A stretch of 64,000 nt of DNA from Acanthornis magna (GCA_036785705.1 JAWUZG010000029.1:17065501-17129500); one strand, 5' to 3'. Positions 13,870 through 24,600 are shown, numbered from the stretch's first letter. Translations and numbers: made by a program. The notes: a model not told the origin generated them from the sequence alone.

Positions 13870-14600
13870 CAGGCGAAAACATGCTCTGGCACGTGCCAGC
13901 TGCGGCCAGTGTCAAAGAAACGCAGCACGCTGCTGCCCCAGCTCCACGGAGTCAGCACCCGTCACCGGAGCAGCGGCAACCGCGAGTTTCCGCGTACGCG
14001 CCCCGGCACCGAGGAGCTCTGCGCTCCGCCGGTCTCAAACTGGGCGCCGGGAAGCCCCCAGCAGGGCTTAGGGAGGCAGCCGAGATGCCGCTCCGCAAAT
14101 CCGCACCTTGGTCTTCCTCGCCGCCGCGGAGATAGTTGGGAGCTGCCGCTACCGCGTACAACCTGCGCCGCCCCGAGCGGTGAGGACAGGAGCGGAGCGG
14201 CCACGGGCGCCCGGCAGGGAGCGGCCTCGTCCTTAGCAGTTCCAAAACCCGCCCCGCCGCCCACTCCGCGCCTGCGTACCTGAATCATTGTCTCGGCCTC
14301 TTCTTGCGCCGCCCGGCGACGGGGCAGGGGACGCAGCTTCCTCCCGCTGTACACCCGGCCGCCCATGGGGCGCTCCCGACCACTCCCCGCCTCCAGCGCG
14401 GCCCCGCGGCTCTATCTTCTGTCCGCTGCCCACCCGATGCCGGCAAGTCATGAACCCTCCCCCCTGCGCGGCCGGTGCTGGGCTTCCCCGGCCAGTGTGA
14501 ATTCCCCTGGCCGTCACCAGCTCGACCTTTCTGCAGTCCCCCTCCCGCTTCGCCCTTTGCTACCGGGCTCTAGAACTAACCACAACTTGCCCCCTCCCAT
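13870..14600. promoter_or_regulatory. CpG-rich block, candidate promoter
   Basis: Against AT-rich surroundings this block is GC-rich and has many undepleted CpG sites (GCGTACGCGCCCCGG, CCGCCGCGGAG, GCGCCGCCCGGCGACG). This is what an unmethylated vertebrate promoter looks like. Minus-strand GAGACAATGATTCAG followed by GTACGC reads as a coding end with a good splice donor (14,274-14,279). Long frames on both strands here are expected from GC richness and are not evidence of genes. Confidence 0.55.
14280..14366 (-). CDS. Candidate first coding exon in CpG block
   Basis: On the minus strand an ATG at 14,366 opens 29 codons (starting MGGRVYSGRKL and ending AETMIQ). They stop exactly at a GTACGC splice donor in phase 0. 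A second in-frame ATG (MIQ) lies just before the donor. The position inside a CpG-rich block fits a first exon of a gene running toward the left of the window. No downstream exon could be identified and I do not recognise the peptide, so this is only a candidate. Confidence 0.25.
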
Positions 14601-15091
14601 GGCCAGGACAAAAATCAGAGACCCGGTGCGGAATGCTCTGTCTCCAGCTGGAGAAATTTACCATTCCCTACGCTGGTGGGAGGGCTTTTGGATCACTAAG
14701 TGGTGTAGATACAATAACAACGAAACGAATCACTTGCAAAACAGTCTGCTTCGGAGGGTACGCTGCTTTTGTGCAGAAGAAAAGCAAACTTTCCAGCAGT
14801 CTGTCACTAAAGTACGGTGATAGTACCCGAGTAACTTTAGAGCGAAAACCGGGTAAAGTTGACACCAGGAATTACTTTGAAAACAGTTTCAGAAGGGGTG
14901 AGCCTACAGGAATGTCCTGCTTCTTTGTGTAGTCTGCCTGCCTGTGTGCATTAATTATTTCCCTTTAGTTTTTAAGAGATTTCATTTCCCTGCCTGCAAA
15001 AGGATGCATACTTCTAAGATACAGACAGGATAACCATGTGATGGAAGCACGGCACTGTAAGCTTGGCGACAGAGACTCTCTTTCTTTGCCA
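14601..15091. other. Unique DNA downstream of CpG block
   Basis: Short frames only. Nothing recognised. Confidence 0.4.
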
Positions 15092-16306
15092 TGTGATAAA
15101 TGAGTGAATGATGAATGCTGGCTTTCGCATATATGAATTTAACATTTACAAGTGATGTATACTGTATAAAGAAATAATGTTAAGATAAAATACAATTAAG
15201 TAGAAACAAGGTTAGGGTAAATTATAACTTCGAAATAGTTGTGATATGTTAGAAAATGTAGTAATAAATACTTAGTAATAAATGTCTTTTAAGTTGATAA
15301 ACCACAGAGCCAGGGATCAAGACATCTTAAAGAAACCAAGAAGATAACTGCCGGCATCCCAATGTCCTGGAGTGACAGCATGAAGCCACTATTCCTTAAC
15401 TGTTTGCTTAATGCCCAGGGTGGCGGCACCCTTAAGGTGAGCCCGGGGGGCGGGGCCGGAGCTGTGGCAGTTCAACAGACCAGCTCGAGCAGTCCAACGG
15501 CCCGAGAGAGCCTGAGGAGAAGGCTGCTGCCCTGCTGCTCTTCTGCCCTGCTCTCCCCCGAGTGCTTGAAGGAACGGGTTTTGGTTTTTTTTCCTCCTCC
15601 GGTCTTGCTCTCCCCACTCCCCTCCTCTCCAGCCCCGGGGGGCCCATGGAGTGGCCCCGGTCCCATCTCGGGGAAACCTGCAGTCCCTAGCGAGCACCCT
15701 TTTCCTTTTCCCCTCTCTGTTTTTTTCTTTACTGGTTATTGTTTGTGTTAACCAATAGTTTAATTTTGTTGTGTTAATAAATATTTCCGGGTTTTTTGTC
15801 ACTTTCATTTGCTGCCTTCAATTTGTTCCTTGCGGAGGGAAGAGGGGATACTCTTTCTTCTTCTCGGGAGGAGGTGCCCTATCTCGGAGTGCCTCCCCCT
15901 GAGACCTTTGTCTCCAAAACCGGTACACCCAGGAAGTCTGTTATCTTGATTCACACCTCCCAAAAGGAACTGTCACCTACAAATTAAGTTGGAACTGAGG
16001 AAACATAGACAGGAAGATTTCGGCCTTCAGTTCTGAGACAATCCAGAGGGTCGAGACTCCAAGACGGGTGCCGCGCTGGCAGAAGGGGGCAAGGATCGGA
16101 GGGGGGGGAGTTGAGTGAAGTGTAAATTACCTTCTAGGCTTAATGAATATGTAACAGTTAAAGAAAGTACTTAAGTTCACGGTACAATGGATGGGTGTGC
16201 CTCTGGCAAAATTGCTAAGCACCCAGCGCTGTTTTTGCCTTTGCTCTATTAATAAATACTCAATATTATGCAGTTAAAATTTCGGCTTGTGAATTCATTT
16301 ATATCA
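15092..16306 (+). mobile_element. Family C LTR, split by an L LTR
   Basis: The LTR begins TGTGATAAATGAGTG and ends TTCATTTATATCA. It is interrupted at CCGGCATCCCA by the LTR at 15,363-15,927. Without that insert it is about 645 bp and matches the copy at 27,017-27,661 along its whole length, including CTATTAATAAATACTC (polyadenylation signal). The flanks GCCA (15,088-15,091) and GCTA (16,307-16,310) look like a 4-bp TSD with one transition. No internal sequence follows, so it is a solo LTR. Confidence 0.88.
15363..15927 (+). mobile_element. Family L solo LTR inside C LTR
   Basis: It starts TGTCCTGGAGTGACAG and ends AAAACCGGTACA, and is closely similar to the LTR at 44,330-44,936. The flanks CCCAA (15,358-15,362) and CCCAG (15,928-15,932) are a 5-bp TSD with one change. 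The uninterrupted site CATCCCAGGAAGTC is present in the sister C LTR near 27,283. AATAAATATTTCCGGG near 15,777 is the likely polyadenylation signal. Confidence 0.92.
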
Positions 16307-16735
16307 GCTAAAAATGTTTGCTGTCCTGTGCAATGTAAGTTAGCAGAAATGAGCTAAAATTTTACATGTTTTAATTCTTTGATCTCCAGCTTTAGGAACG
16401 ACTCAGCTGCTTTACGCTCACTGCTGAGGATCTGTAATTCCCACCAGAATCTAAGGCCATAACATTGGATGACTCCTGCTACTATAATTAAGGCATTGTG
16501 AGCAAAACTTATCAGCTGTCTACTTTTTGGGTTACCGAGTTTCCTCCAGTGCAACAAAGGAAAAGGTATAAACCAGTGCTTCCCTGCCTCTGATGTCTCC
16601 TGAGAAGTTCAAGACACTTTTATTTGCCTGTCATGCTGTAAAAGATGTCTGAGCAGCAGAGAGTTCATCACCTATTTCCAAACATTTGAATCTCAGTGTT
16701 CAAGCAGAGGCATCTTAAAACAGGTTTAGAGGAAC
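16307..16735. other. Unique spacer
   Basis: No feature recognised. Confidence 0.4.
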
Positions 16736-16741
16736 TGGGTC

Positions 16742-17309
16742 TGTGGAGGGTTCCTCCCTTGTGGCTGCCATTTCCCGGGCCAGCTCCTCCTCCTCAGAAG
16801 GAGGAGCCCCGCTGGGGCAGGACTCAGGGGCTTAAGACCCGCACCGGGGCTGGTAGGGAAGGTGTGCCCAGGGCTCCGGATCTGCCCCCTCTTCCAGAAG
16901 CTTCTGTTCAGTTTACTGTATCATTGGTTGCTGTCTATTGTATCCTCCCCTTCTTTGTTGTAGTTGGACCCTGAACCCTTGTTCCCTCCCCTTGTCTCCT
17001 CTCCCATTGATTATCCCTTCCCCTATATAACTGGCCACCTGGGGACAGCCCTTGGGATTCTCCTCCTCCCTCCCTCCCGAACACCTGCAACCTAACCCCA
17101 TAATAAAGGAGAACACGAGGGAGACCCCCTCCTGCAACCCTTTACTTTGTCTCGCCTCCTTTACCATCGGCACCTGCAGCTGACCACTTGCCGGAACAGC
17201 CCCACTCAGGCTGGAAAGATCCCAGCAGTAGCCTGCGGTGGGCCGGGGCTCGTGTCCCAGGCGAGGGCAGCCAGGAAGGCCAGGCGACTTCATAAGAGAG
17301 ACTACAACA
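16742..17309 (+). mobile_element. Family M solo LTR
   Basis: It begins TGTGGAGGGTTCC and ends GAGACTACAACA. A TATATAAC box (about 17,023) and TAATAAAGG (about 17,101) give a normal U3-R order on the plus strand. The flanks TGGGTC (16,736-16,741) and TGGATC (17,310-17,315) are a 6-bp TSD with one change, which points to a class II (ERVK-type) integrase. A minus-strand copy is at 30,889-31,456. Confidence 0.88.
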
Positions 17310-17315
17310 TGGATC

Positions 17316-18512
17316 AACCAGTTTTGTTTTTCCTCAAGTAATACAAGAAATGAGAAATAATTTCTGAACATTTGAGTTGAGATAGCATCTGACATGTTAT
17401 GATTTAGGTCAAAAATATGTCTTTTATACAGCAAAAGAAAGGAAAACTAAATAAATGGGGTTTCACACTACAATTATTTATCTGTAGCATTTGGATGTTT
17501 TAACTGAGTACTTGGCTGCCATTATGCCAGGCACTCAACTTCAAGAGATAGAAGTTATTTTACTTCATAAAATGAGTTGCTCTTGTTCATGAAGAAGTTC
17601 AGGTGTACACCAAGTAGCATACAAGGGGTCTTTTCTGCATTACCAATTTAATTTCACTGCATAAATTTTCCTGTGTTTCCACCCCACCTTCCATTTCCTG
17701 AACTCTGTGTTCAAACAGTCTGAATGGACACGTGAGTTATTTCTGTAGAGCGAGAAATAGATTAAGGGGGGTCCTTGTACAGGAAAAGCTAGTGTTAGAT
17801 ATCTTGAAGTTCTGATGTTGTTACATAAGCTTTTCCTTGAGAAGTTACAAATTATGACTACTGTATGAGCTGTATTTGAAATATCCCAAACTGACTGGAG
17901 TCATGATATGCAAATATGTATATAACGGTTACCTTTATGAGCTAGTCAAAAGCAACGTTGCCAACTGACACTGTACTAGCTCATCTCATCCTCTTTAACG
18001 GGAGTTCATCTGGGCCTTGTTGGCTGATGCACAGATAAAAGGCAGGATTAGGTGAGAAGTCAGTATTGTTACTTTGACATTATAGGAATCGTTATTGATG
18101 CGTTTGAAATATCTGATATGAAATGGTATAAATGTGGAACTGTCACCACCTTCTGGAAATGATCACCTAATGGGCTGATCATTTCCATTGCTTTAGTGCT
18201 TCGACTCTACTTTTAATTATTGTCATCCTCTAAATATGATTTGATATACATTAAAGAGTTTGCGAAGCTAAGCCAATATTTCGTATGGCTCTTCTTCATT
18301 TTCTGGTATTTAAAAAACAACCAATCAGTATTTGTTCTCTCAAAACCAAAGTAGAACCAAGAATTAAAGGAGAACAGAGGGTCATACTGGTAAATAACTA
18401 AGGTTAGCTCTTTCTTTAATGTGTTACCCCTTCGTGTATCAATTCTTCAAAGGCAGATGGGCAGCTTGTCAGCTAAGCAAAAATATCTCTTTTGTTCATA
18501 ATTAGAATGGAA
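17316..18512. other. Unique spacer
   Basis: AT-rich, intron-like. Nothing recognised. Confidence 0.45.
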
Positions 18513-18707
18513 TTGAAAGGAATGAGAAGGGAGTGTTTTTACAAACAAACTGAGGCTGCTGGTAGATAAAGCCAGATACTGAGAGATAGAAAAAACGATG
18601 GGAAGAAGTTCCATAGGAATTCCACTTATTGACTTACCCAAGACCGTGTTAAATCCCTGGATTTAACTGAAAAGAACAGAGACACATGGAAAAGAAGAAG
18701 GGGGGAA
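18513..18707 (+). pseudogene. Env tail and polypurine tract left of the P 5' LTR
   Basis: This segment repeats 28,087-28,282 almost base for base (both begin TGAAAGGAATGAGAAG). It ends in the purine run GGAAAAGAAGAAGGGGGGAA at 18,688-18,707, directly abutting the LTR. It is therefore the 3' end of a provirus, although the LTR it abuts also carries a primer site on its right side. The match to the other copy begins abruptly at 18,513. Confidence 0.85.
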
Positions 18708-18961
18708 TGTATAATAGAACAGGGTCTGTATTAGGCATCTTGGCAAGTCTGTACCTCTTGAGTGTCTGAGGAAATGGGGAAAGAGAAAGGGAACTGTGGC
18801 CAGGAAATTAGTGTAAAAAGAGGTTGCATCCTCTAGCAATTTGAGAAACCCCATGGGAAATGCCCATGACCTCTCCCTTTATTCATGAATAAAGTTACAG
18901 GACTCCTCTGCCTCCTTTATAGACATAAACCTCTGGTGTTAGTGGATTAATTTTCCTTACA
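18708..18961 (+). mobile_element. Provirus P 5' LTR (254 bp)
   Basis: Starts TGTATAATAGAACAGGG and ends TTTTCCTTACA, with ATGAATAAAGTTACAGG as polyadenylation signal. It differs by scattered changes from the 3' copy at 28,283. It is unusually short for an LTR and has little room for a U3 enhancer. Confidence 0.88.
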
Positions 18962-18963
18962 AA

Positions 18964-18981
18964 TGGGAACTTGTCCAGGAT
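18964..18981 (+). promoter_or_regulatory. Primer binding site, decayed tRNA-Pro type
   Basis: TGGGAACTTGTCCAGGAT lies 2 nt after the LTR. Compared with the known tRNA-Pro primer site of gammaretroviruses (TGGGGGCTCGTCCGGGAT), 14 of 18 positions agree, and all four changes are transitions, as expected from mutational decay. Confidence 0.75.
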
Positions 18982-19056
18982 ATTTCCACCATCTGGAGGC
19001 AGCCTGCAGCGAGCAGAGCTGAAGGCGTCCTTCACCCAGTTTCAGTGATCAGCTCC

Positions 19057-19983
19057 TGTCTTGGTTTGAAAGACAGGTGCCTGCTAAGGAAGGTGGGCAC
19101 CTGCCTTAGAATAGAGAATGTGAGTCGCCCCCCTTCCCTCCAAATTATTATAACTTTGAAATCAAGGGCTTTCAGGCAAAGATATGAGGAAAGGGATAAC
19201 AGGTGTTTTCTAGTATCTATAACAAGGCAAACAATCAATAACAACAATAGTAACAACAAAACAAAACCAAAAACCCGGTGGAGGATGTCCCTGGCCTGCC
19301 GGCCACTTTCCCCTTTGGTGCAGTTATGGTCACAGCCAGCAGGGGCGCTGTCGGGCTCCCAACCGGGCAGGGCAGGTGTGATGACTCCCACGCAGCTGCA
19401 GGGGGCGCTGTGGTGTGATGTCAGGTCCATGTGATGTGGGTAGTGGTGGACGGGCTGGACAGCAGGGATGGCGTGGAGATGGACAGGGCATGGCAGGAGG
19501 CTTAGAGCAGGGAGCTGAAGCACCAGGATTGGCTCACTCAGGCTAGCCAACAAAAGGTGGCGGAAACTACAGCTATGGCAGTGCGTTCTGGCAGGCAGAG
19601 CATGGGGCAGCGGCAGCCGGGCCCCCTCCTCAGCAGCTGCAAGCGCAGCCAGGAAGATCCACACTCCAGGAGGGGAAGAGGGGGTTGGAATCTCATGCTT
19701 TTTTTTTTTTCCCCAAACGAAAGCTCACCCAACAAGGAAAGAGAAAGCAGTGCAGAGCCGGGCTTTCTTTCCACAGTCACAGCGAAAAGGAGACAGCAGT
19801 TTCCACTGTTCCCCTTCCCAAGTCCAGTGAGCAAGTGAAGTCCCAACGGCCAAATGCCTCCTCCCCTCACCACACCTGGCCACATCCTTTGTCTCTTACA
19901 AAGGAGCAAATGGTCCTCGAGTACCTGGTCCTTGTGGCTTCCTAATAACAGAAATGGAGAAAATCCCACCACAACCTTCAACA
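19057..19983 (+). mobile_element. Family A solo LTR in P leader
   Basis: From TGTCTTGGTTTGAAAGACAGG to CAACCTTCAACA. A perfect 5-bp TSD GCTCC stands at 19,052-19,056 and 19,984-19,988. Frames inside it (up to 210 codons) are LTR shadows shared with the other A copies. Confidence 0.93.
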
Positions 19984-20109
19984 GCTCCTTTCAGTGGCAA
20001 CCGGCACCAGACGATTGATTGGGTTCCCAAGACTGTCCAGGAGATAGACAAGTGGCGGACCAGAGAGGTCTGTGAAGAGTCAGCAGGGAAGGACCACTGA
20101 AAATCCCAC

Positions 20110-20390
20110 TGGTGAGTAAAATGGGACCTTTGGGGAGTAAATCTGGGAGGGCACCCATGGACGATAACACTGCCCATGGAGGGTTGCAAAGGTAAAGTGG
20201 TGAAGGGGCCCCAGCTAAAGGGATTGCAATCCCATAATACCCCAGAGAGTCCTTTGGGGAGGGAAAATCTGAGAGGAGACCCATGGAGGGTAGCACAGGT
20301 AAACCTGAGAGGGCACCTATGGAGGGTAGCACAGGTAAAGTTGGGAAGGGGTCCTGGCAAAAGGGATGATGATCCCAAAGTATAAGGACA
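20110..20390 (+). repeat. Tandem array with repeated GTAAA motifs
   Basis: Units built around CCATGGAGGGTWGCAMAGGTAAA recur with GGCAAAAGGGATGATGATCCCA-type partners. AGGTAAAG or AGGTAAAC, each splice-donor-like, appears in successive units (about 20,189, 20,298 and 20,334). Confidence 0.65.
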
Positions 20391-20405
20391 TGGATGCCCA
20401 AGGCG

Positions 20406-20430
20406 GGCGGGGGGGGGGGGGGGGGGGGGG
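20406..20430 (+). repeat. Poly-G tract
   Basis: About 22 consecutive G residues. This is a polymerase-slippage-prone run whose length may be an assembly estimate. Confidence 0.85.
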
Positions 20431-20519
20431 CAGAAGTAAGAGAAAGCGGAGGAAGGGTCTTAAAAAGAGTCCAGGACCAGGGGGGTACTGTACTTGTTGT
20501 ACAAGGGGAGTTGAGAAGG

Positions 20520-20663
20520 GATCTCAACAATCCACGCCTGGGGGGGCAATAAGGGGAGTCAAGAAGCAGTCTCGACAACCCATGCTGGGGGGGCAACAAA
20601 GGGAGTCAAGAAGGGGTCTTCTTCCCCTGGGACAATCTGTGCCCAGGGGAGCAATAAGGGGAG
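20520..20663 (+). repeat. Degenerate ~60-bp tandem repeats, interrupted by B LTR
   Basis: The phrase GGGGCAATAAGGGGAGTCAA and close variants recurs at about 20,546, 20,590 and 20,648. The next unit resumes at 21,929 after the inserted B LTR (GGGAGTCAAGAAATG). Confidence 0.7.
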
Positions 20664-21928
20664 TGTTGTGGTTTGACCCTGGCCAAATGCCAGGCACCTA
20701 CGACATCTGCTCTCTATGCTCTATCCTGCTGCAGCTGTGCAGAGGAGAGAAAAAAACTAACACAAACACACTGGACTCATGAGTTGAGATAAGCCACTGG
20801 CGGGAGGATGCACAGAAAAAGGGCAAAACCAGGCAGGAAACTTAAAGTTGCAAAGTGATTCATTACCCTAACAGAGTCAGAGGATAAATCAGAGGTAAAA
20901 ATAAGCTCTTAAGACACCATGGCTTCACTCACCCCCCTTCCCTCTTAAGGCACAGTTTCTTTGCTCACTCCCCTACCTCTTTTCAAACAACAACTCAAGG
21001 GGGTCAGGGTATGGGTTTTTTCTCTTAGTCAGTCCATTACCACAATTCTTCTGCTACAAACACTCTTTCTCTACTCACCCGTCTCCCTATTAAGACACCA
21101 TTTCTCAGCTCACTCCCCTCCCTCCTTCCAACCAAGAGCTCCAGGGGGAGTCAGGTTATGGGGTTTTTTCTTTGGTCAGTTCATTAGGGAGAAGAGTCCT
21201 CTACTTAGCCATGGGGTCCCTCCCATGAGAGACAGTCCTCTGTGGAATTCTTTGGCGTGGGTCCAATCTCATGAGCAGCAGCCTGCCCGAACCTGCTGCA
21301 GCACAAGTTCTTGTCCATAGGGTGCAGACTTCTGAGCCAAGGCCAGGCTGTTACCATCCCGGGAGCAAGGGCTTTCTCTCTCTTGCAAGGCCTTTGCAAC
21401 TCTCAGTCTCTACTGGGACTCCCACTGGATCACAGCTTCCTCCAGGCATCTACCTGCTCCTCTGGCAGGGGCACCTCCTCACGGGCTGTGGGTGGATCTC
21501 TGCACCCCCTGGACTCCATGGGCTGCAGGGGGACCCCCTACTCCCCCATGGTCTTCACCACAGCTGGCAGAGGGTTTTCACCTCCAGCAACTGGAGCACC
21601 TCCTCCCCCACCTTCTCCACTGACCTTGGTGCCTCCATGTTGTTTTCCCTCACCTGTTTTCACCTCCTGCTTCTCCTCTGGCTGAAAAGAAGTGCATGCT
21701 CACATTGTTGTTATTTCTTCTTAAATATGTTTTCACAGAGATGTAACTAACCTTTTTTATTGGCCCAGGTTTGGCCAGCAGCATGTCCATCATCTTCAGA
21801 GCCATCAGAGATTGGCTCTGCTGGACATGGTGGAAAACTTCCAGAACCTTCACACAGGACACACAGGAGCCATCTTTGTACCCCACCCTACTCACTAGCA
21901 AAAACTGGACCAAGCAAAACCAACACAG
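20664..21928 (+). mobile_element. Family B solo LTR in P leader
   Basis: From TGTTGTGGTTTGACCCTGG to AAAACCAACACA. The 5-bp TSD GGGAG at 20,659-20,663 and 21,929-21,933 is perfect. Two minus-strand copies are at 28,886-30,100 and 47,922-49,313. The 159-codon and similar frames inside recur in all copies and overlap on both strands, so I treat them as non-coding. Confidence 0.95.
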
Positions 21929-22445
21929 GGAGTCAAGAAATGTTCTTGGCAACGGGGAACAGACAAATAGTCTTGGTATGTTGGAAAAATTGGTTGAAGG
22001 GGAGTACAGAGAAATATGCTTAAGGGAAGGAGTGGTAGGACCCGGCGCAGAGATGGAACACTGGGAGGATGGGCTGGGGTCCTGTGGGGACGTGCAGTGC
22101 CGGGCCGGGGCTGCTGGACAGCTGCAGGCCCAGCACTGGGTGATCCCTGTGGTGCTGCCGGCCGTGCCCACTGGGAGTGGTAGAGGGGGGTCTGTGTTTG
22201 GACACTGCAGAAAGAATATCTGGAAAATTGAGATTGTACATGGAAATATCAGGATTTTCTTTTAAGAATTTTGTTTGGGTCACTGGAGAAACAAATTATT
22301 TTAAACTATGGAAGAATGAGCACCCACAGGCAGTAGTGGGGGTGGGGGCTACAGGAAAGGCAGAATAAGCCCCTGGATGAACTGGTGAAAATAAAAGTGC
22401 ATAGTGAATTCAAGTCTTTGGTGTATACAAGAATTTGGGTTCCAT

Positions 22446-22640
22446 ATATTTTGGAGTTAGTCTCCTACTTGGGTTAAAATGCAATTGCAAGATATTTTGG
22501 AGTTAAAGTCTCCTGCCTAATTTCTGTGTATTTTAAAGTCTCCTGGCCACGTATTCTAGAGTTTGAGTCTCGGTGCCTAGTTACAATGCAACTGCAGAGT
22601 ATTTCGGAGTTAAAGTCTCCTGCCTGGGTTACTGTGAGGG
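22446..22640 (+). repeat. Degenerate ~48-bp tandem repeats
   Basis: Four or five units share TATTTTGGAGTTAAAGTCTC followed by a variable CTGCCT and TGCAACTGCAGAG-like spacer. Confidence 0.7.
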
Positions 22641-22679
22641 GTTGTTTTTGGGTTTTTTTGAGCAGAGTTTTCTCAGCTG

Positions 22680-22880
22680 CTTCTGAATTTTTTTCAGAAT
22701 GTGTGTGTACCCATGTGTGTGTATTAGATTGTGTGAGTGCTGGCACATATAATCAATGCCCATGAAATAAAGTAATTCACTGAAAGAGTGTTGAGACATA
22801 GTTTTTGAGTGTCTGTTTGAATTTAGTGTGTGCAATTAAGTATTGTTTTAGATGGGTTTTGTGTGTGTGTGCGCTTGCGT
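22680..22880 (+). repeat. GT-rich stretch
   Basis: Several TGTGTGTG runs lie between short unique pieces. No other signal was seen. Confidence 0.6.
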
Positions 22881-23394
22881 AGCCGCCTGGGCTTTTTCAA
22901 GCAGCCGGGGGACAGCCTTAGAAATGCAAATTAACACTTCTGAGGGGAATGTGTGGACAATGTTTGCCTCTCAACGCCTACTTGCGAAGACCTTGCAAAA
23001 CAAAACTAACAAAAAGAAAAGATATTATAAGAATTTCCAGAGAGGGGTGGTGGGGACAAGAATTCATCCTTCTCCCCATTCCAACATGTGTTATCATTGT
23101 GCAAGTTTGTTTTGATATCATTAACAACTTCGACTGTTCAAGCGTATCCAGACATGAGACGAGCCACTGAAACCACAAAAGCAGGAAGAACTTCTGACTA
23201 CCCTCACACCCATACATGTGTAAAGTAACATAAGTAACTACCAAAGTAGGGTTGAATGTTACTGTGTTTATAACTGTGATTTTGAGCTTTGGCACCTGGT
23301 TAAAATGCAGTTGATTGGTGATTCGGTGCGCACAACAGTGGTTTTAGTGGCAAAAAGCAAGTTCGAGTCCTACAAAGTGTTTTTGAGCAAGGTT

Positions 23395-24540
23395 TTTACA
23401 AGCGGCTTTGGGGGAAAGTATTATTCCCCCATGCTTTACGAAATTTGGAAGTTGCTTTTGGAGAAAATCGGTCCCCCTTGTGCTTTGGAAAAAAAGCAGG
23501 TCTGACACCTGTGTCACCAAAACTGTGGGAAAAACAAAAACCCTCCAACAACATTTTTAATGTTAGAGAGTCAAGGCATTACTTTATTATCTGGCCAGGA
23601 TGTTGTTCTGGCCAGGGTGTACCACAGAAATCATCTCATCCACACATAGCCCGGGTGTGCAGAGAGAATCATTCCATGATGCACGGATTTTACAGGATTT
23701 TCCTCCAAATTTTATACAGTCAAAACCCATAGAGATGCATTGTTTCAAAGTTCATTGGTCCAGAGTTGAGCAACCCCCAGTGTTCAATGTCCCATTGGAT
23801 CCAAATCTCCCTCGCCTCTGATGAAAATTAGATCTTCATTTTTCAATTTGCTTATCAGTCCTTTCCTGGTGAGATGTCTTCAACTCTGCAGAGGTGGTAT
23901 CTGGGGTGGATATTTGTAGATGGCCACTGATGTTCCGTTCATGTTCCGTTGATGGCCTTTATCTTTCTGGGTATCTTTGGGCTACTCCCAGTCTGTTGGT
24001 ATGTTGAGTTTATCAGACCTCACCTGACAGAACAATGTCCTGAAAAGAAACTTAAAATTCCTTTTCCGGGGTAAAGACAAACAAAGCCTTTGTCTAAAGT
24101 TATACAAAATTTTTTAACTGGTATATCCACCTGCAGTGGATTTGTGGCCACTGCCTGGGGGAATGTTGCCCCCTTTTTGCATTGGGAAAAGCAGGTCTGA
24201 TAGCTGCAGTGTTGTTTTCTGGGGTTCAAGTCCCCGAGAGGTTCTAGTCCTCTCTGTGCTGTTTGCTGGTGTTCAAGACCCCGAGGGGTTCCAGCCCTCT
24301 CTACATGGTTTGTTATGAAAAGCCAGAATTGGCAGGTTAAAATCCTGAGGCGAATTCTGTAAAGTATACTGGTAGTTTGCAAGCTGCTTCTGGGAAGGTG
24401 TGGTTCCCCCATGCTCTGGAAAAAGCAGGTTCCAATACCTGCTTTGGATTTTGCAAGAAGCTTTCAGGAAAAGTGTTCCCCCACGCTTTGGGGGATTCGG
24501 CAGCTGCTTTTGGGGAACATGGTGGCCTGTTGCTTTTTTC
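23395..24540 (+). repeat. Degenerate ~65-bp tandem repeats, split by Q LTR
   Basis: Units centred on TTCCCCCATGCTTTGG and AAAAGCAGGTCTGA appear at about 23,400, 23,455, 24,150, 24,390 and 24,455. Two further copies of TTCAAGWCCCCGAGRGGTTC lie at 24,226-24,290. The array is interrupted by the sequence at 23,512-24,029. Confidence 0.6.
23512..24029 (-). mobile_element. Family Q probable solo LTR
   Basis: Read on the minus strand it starts TGTCAGGTGAGGTCTG and ends GTTTTGGTGACA. GTATAAAATTTGG (near 23,715) is followed by GATAATAAAGTAATG (near 23,583), the normal TATA-then-polyadenylation order. It breaks the flanking repeat array. CACCTG occurs at both borders (23,506-23,511 and 24,021-24,026), but the right copy lies inside the presumed LTR end, so no clean TSD is claimed. 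Confidence 0.6.
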
Positions 24541-24600
24541 CTAATCTGCTAGACCCAGGAGCTAGAGGCTACTCATTGTCTCAGAATGTATCAGAATGTA

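Larger units (their letters stand above)
19989..24600 (+). other. Repeat-built leader of provirus P (no gag)
   Basis: After removing the B and Q insertions, nearly 3 kb lies between the primer site and the first pol remnant. It has no gag-like frame. Instead it contains a succession of degenerate tandem arrays (listed separately), a poly-G tract and a GT-rich stretch. A splice-donor-like CTGGTGAGTA sits at about 20,109-20,118. It is probably an expanded untranslated leader plus a deletion that removed gag, protease and most of RT. No protein function is supported. Confidence 0.6.

Noticed and set aside
13962..14366. 134-codon frame and neighbours in the CpG block
   Set aside because: Long frames on both strands follow from GC richness. 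Only the first 29 codons, ending at a splice donor, were kept as a candidate.
16913..17434. 173-codon minus-strand frame
   Set aside because: Antisense to most of an M LTR and continues into spacer. No domain.
19032..19664. 210-codon minus-strand frame
   Set aside because: Covers the A LTR antisense and starts in flanking DNA. The other A copies do not keep the frame.
20406..20430. Poly-G tract as a regulatory G-quadruplex
   Set aside because: A single long G run in a decayed leader; its length may be an assembly artefact and no partner motif was seen.
21271..21750. 159-codon frame and overlapping frames in the B LTR
   Set aside because: They lie wholly in the LTR, occur in several frames on both strands, and shift between the three copies. 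This is repetitive LTR sequence, not a gene.
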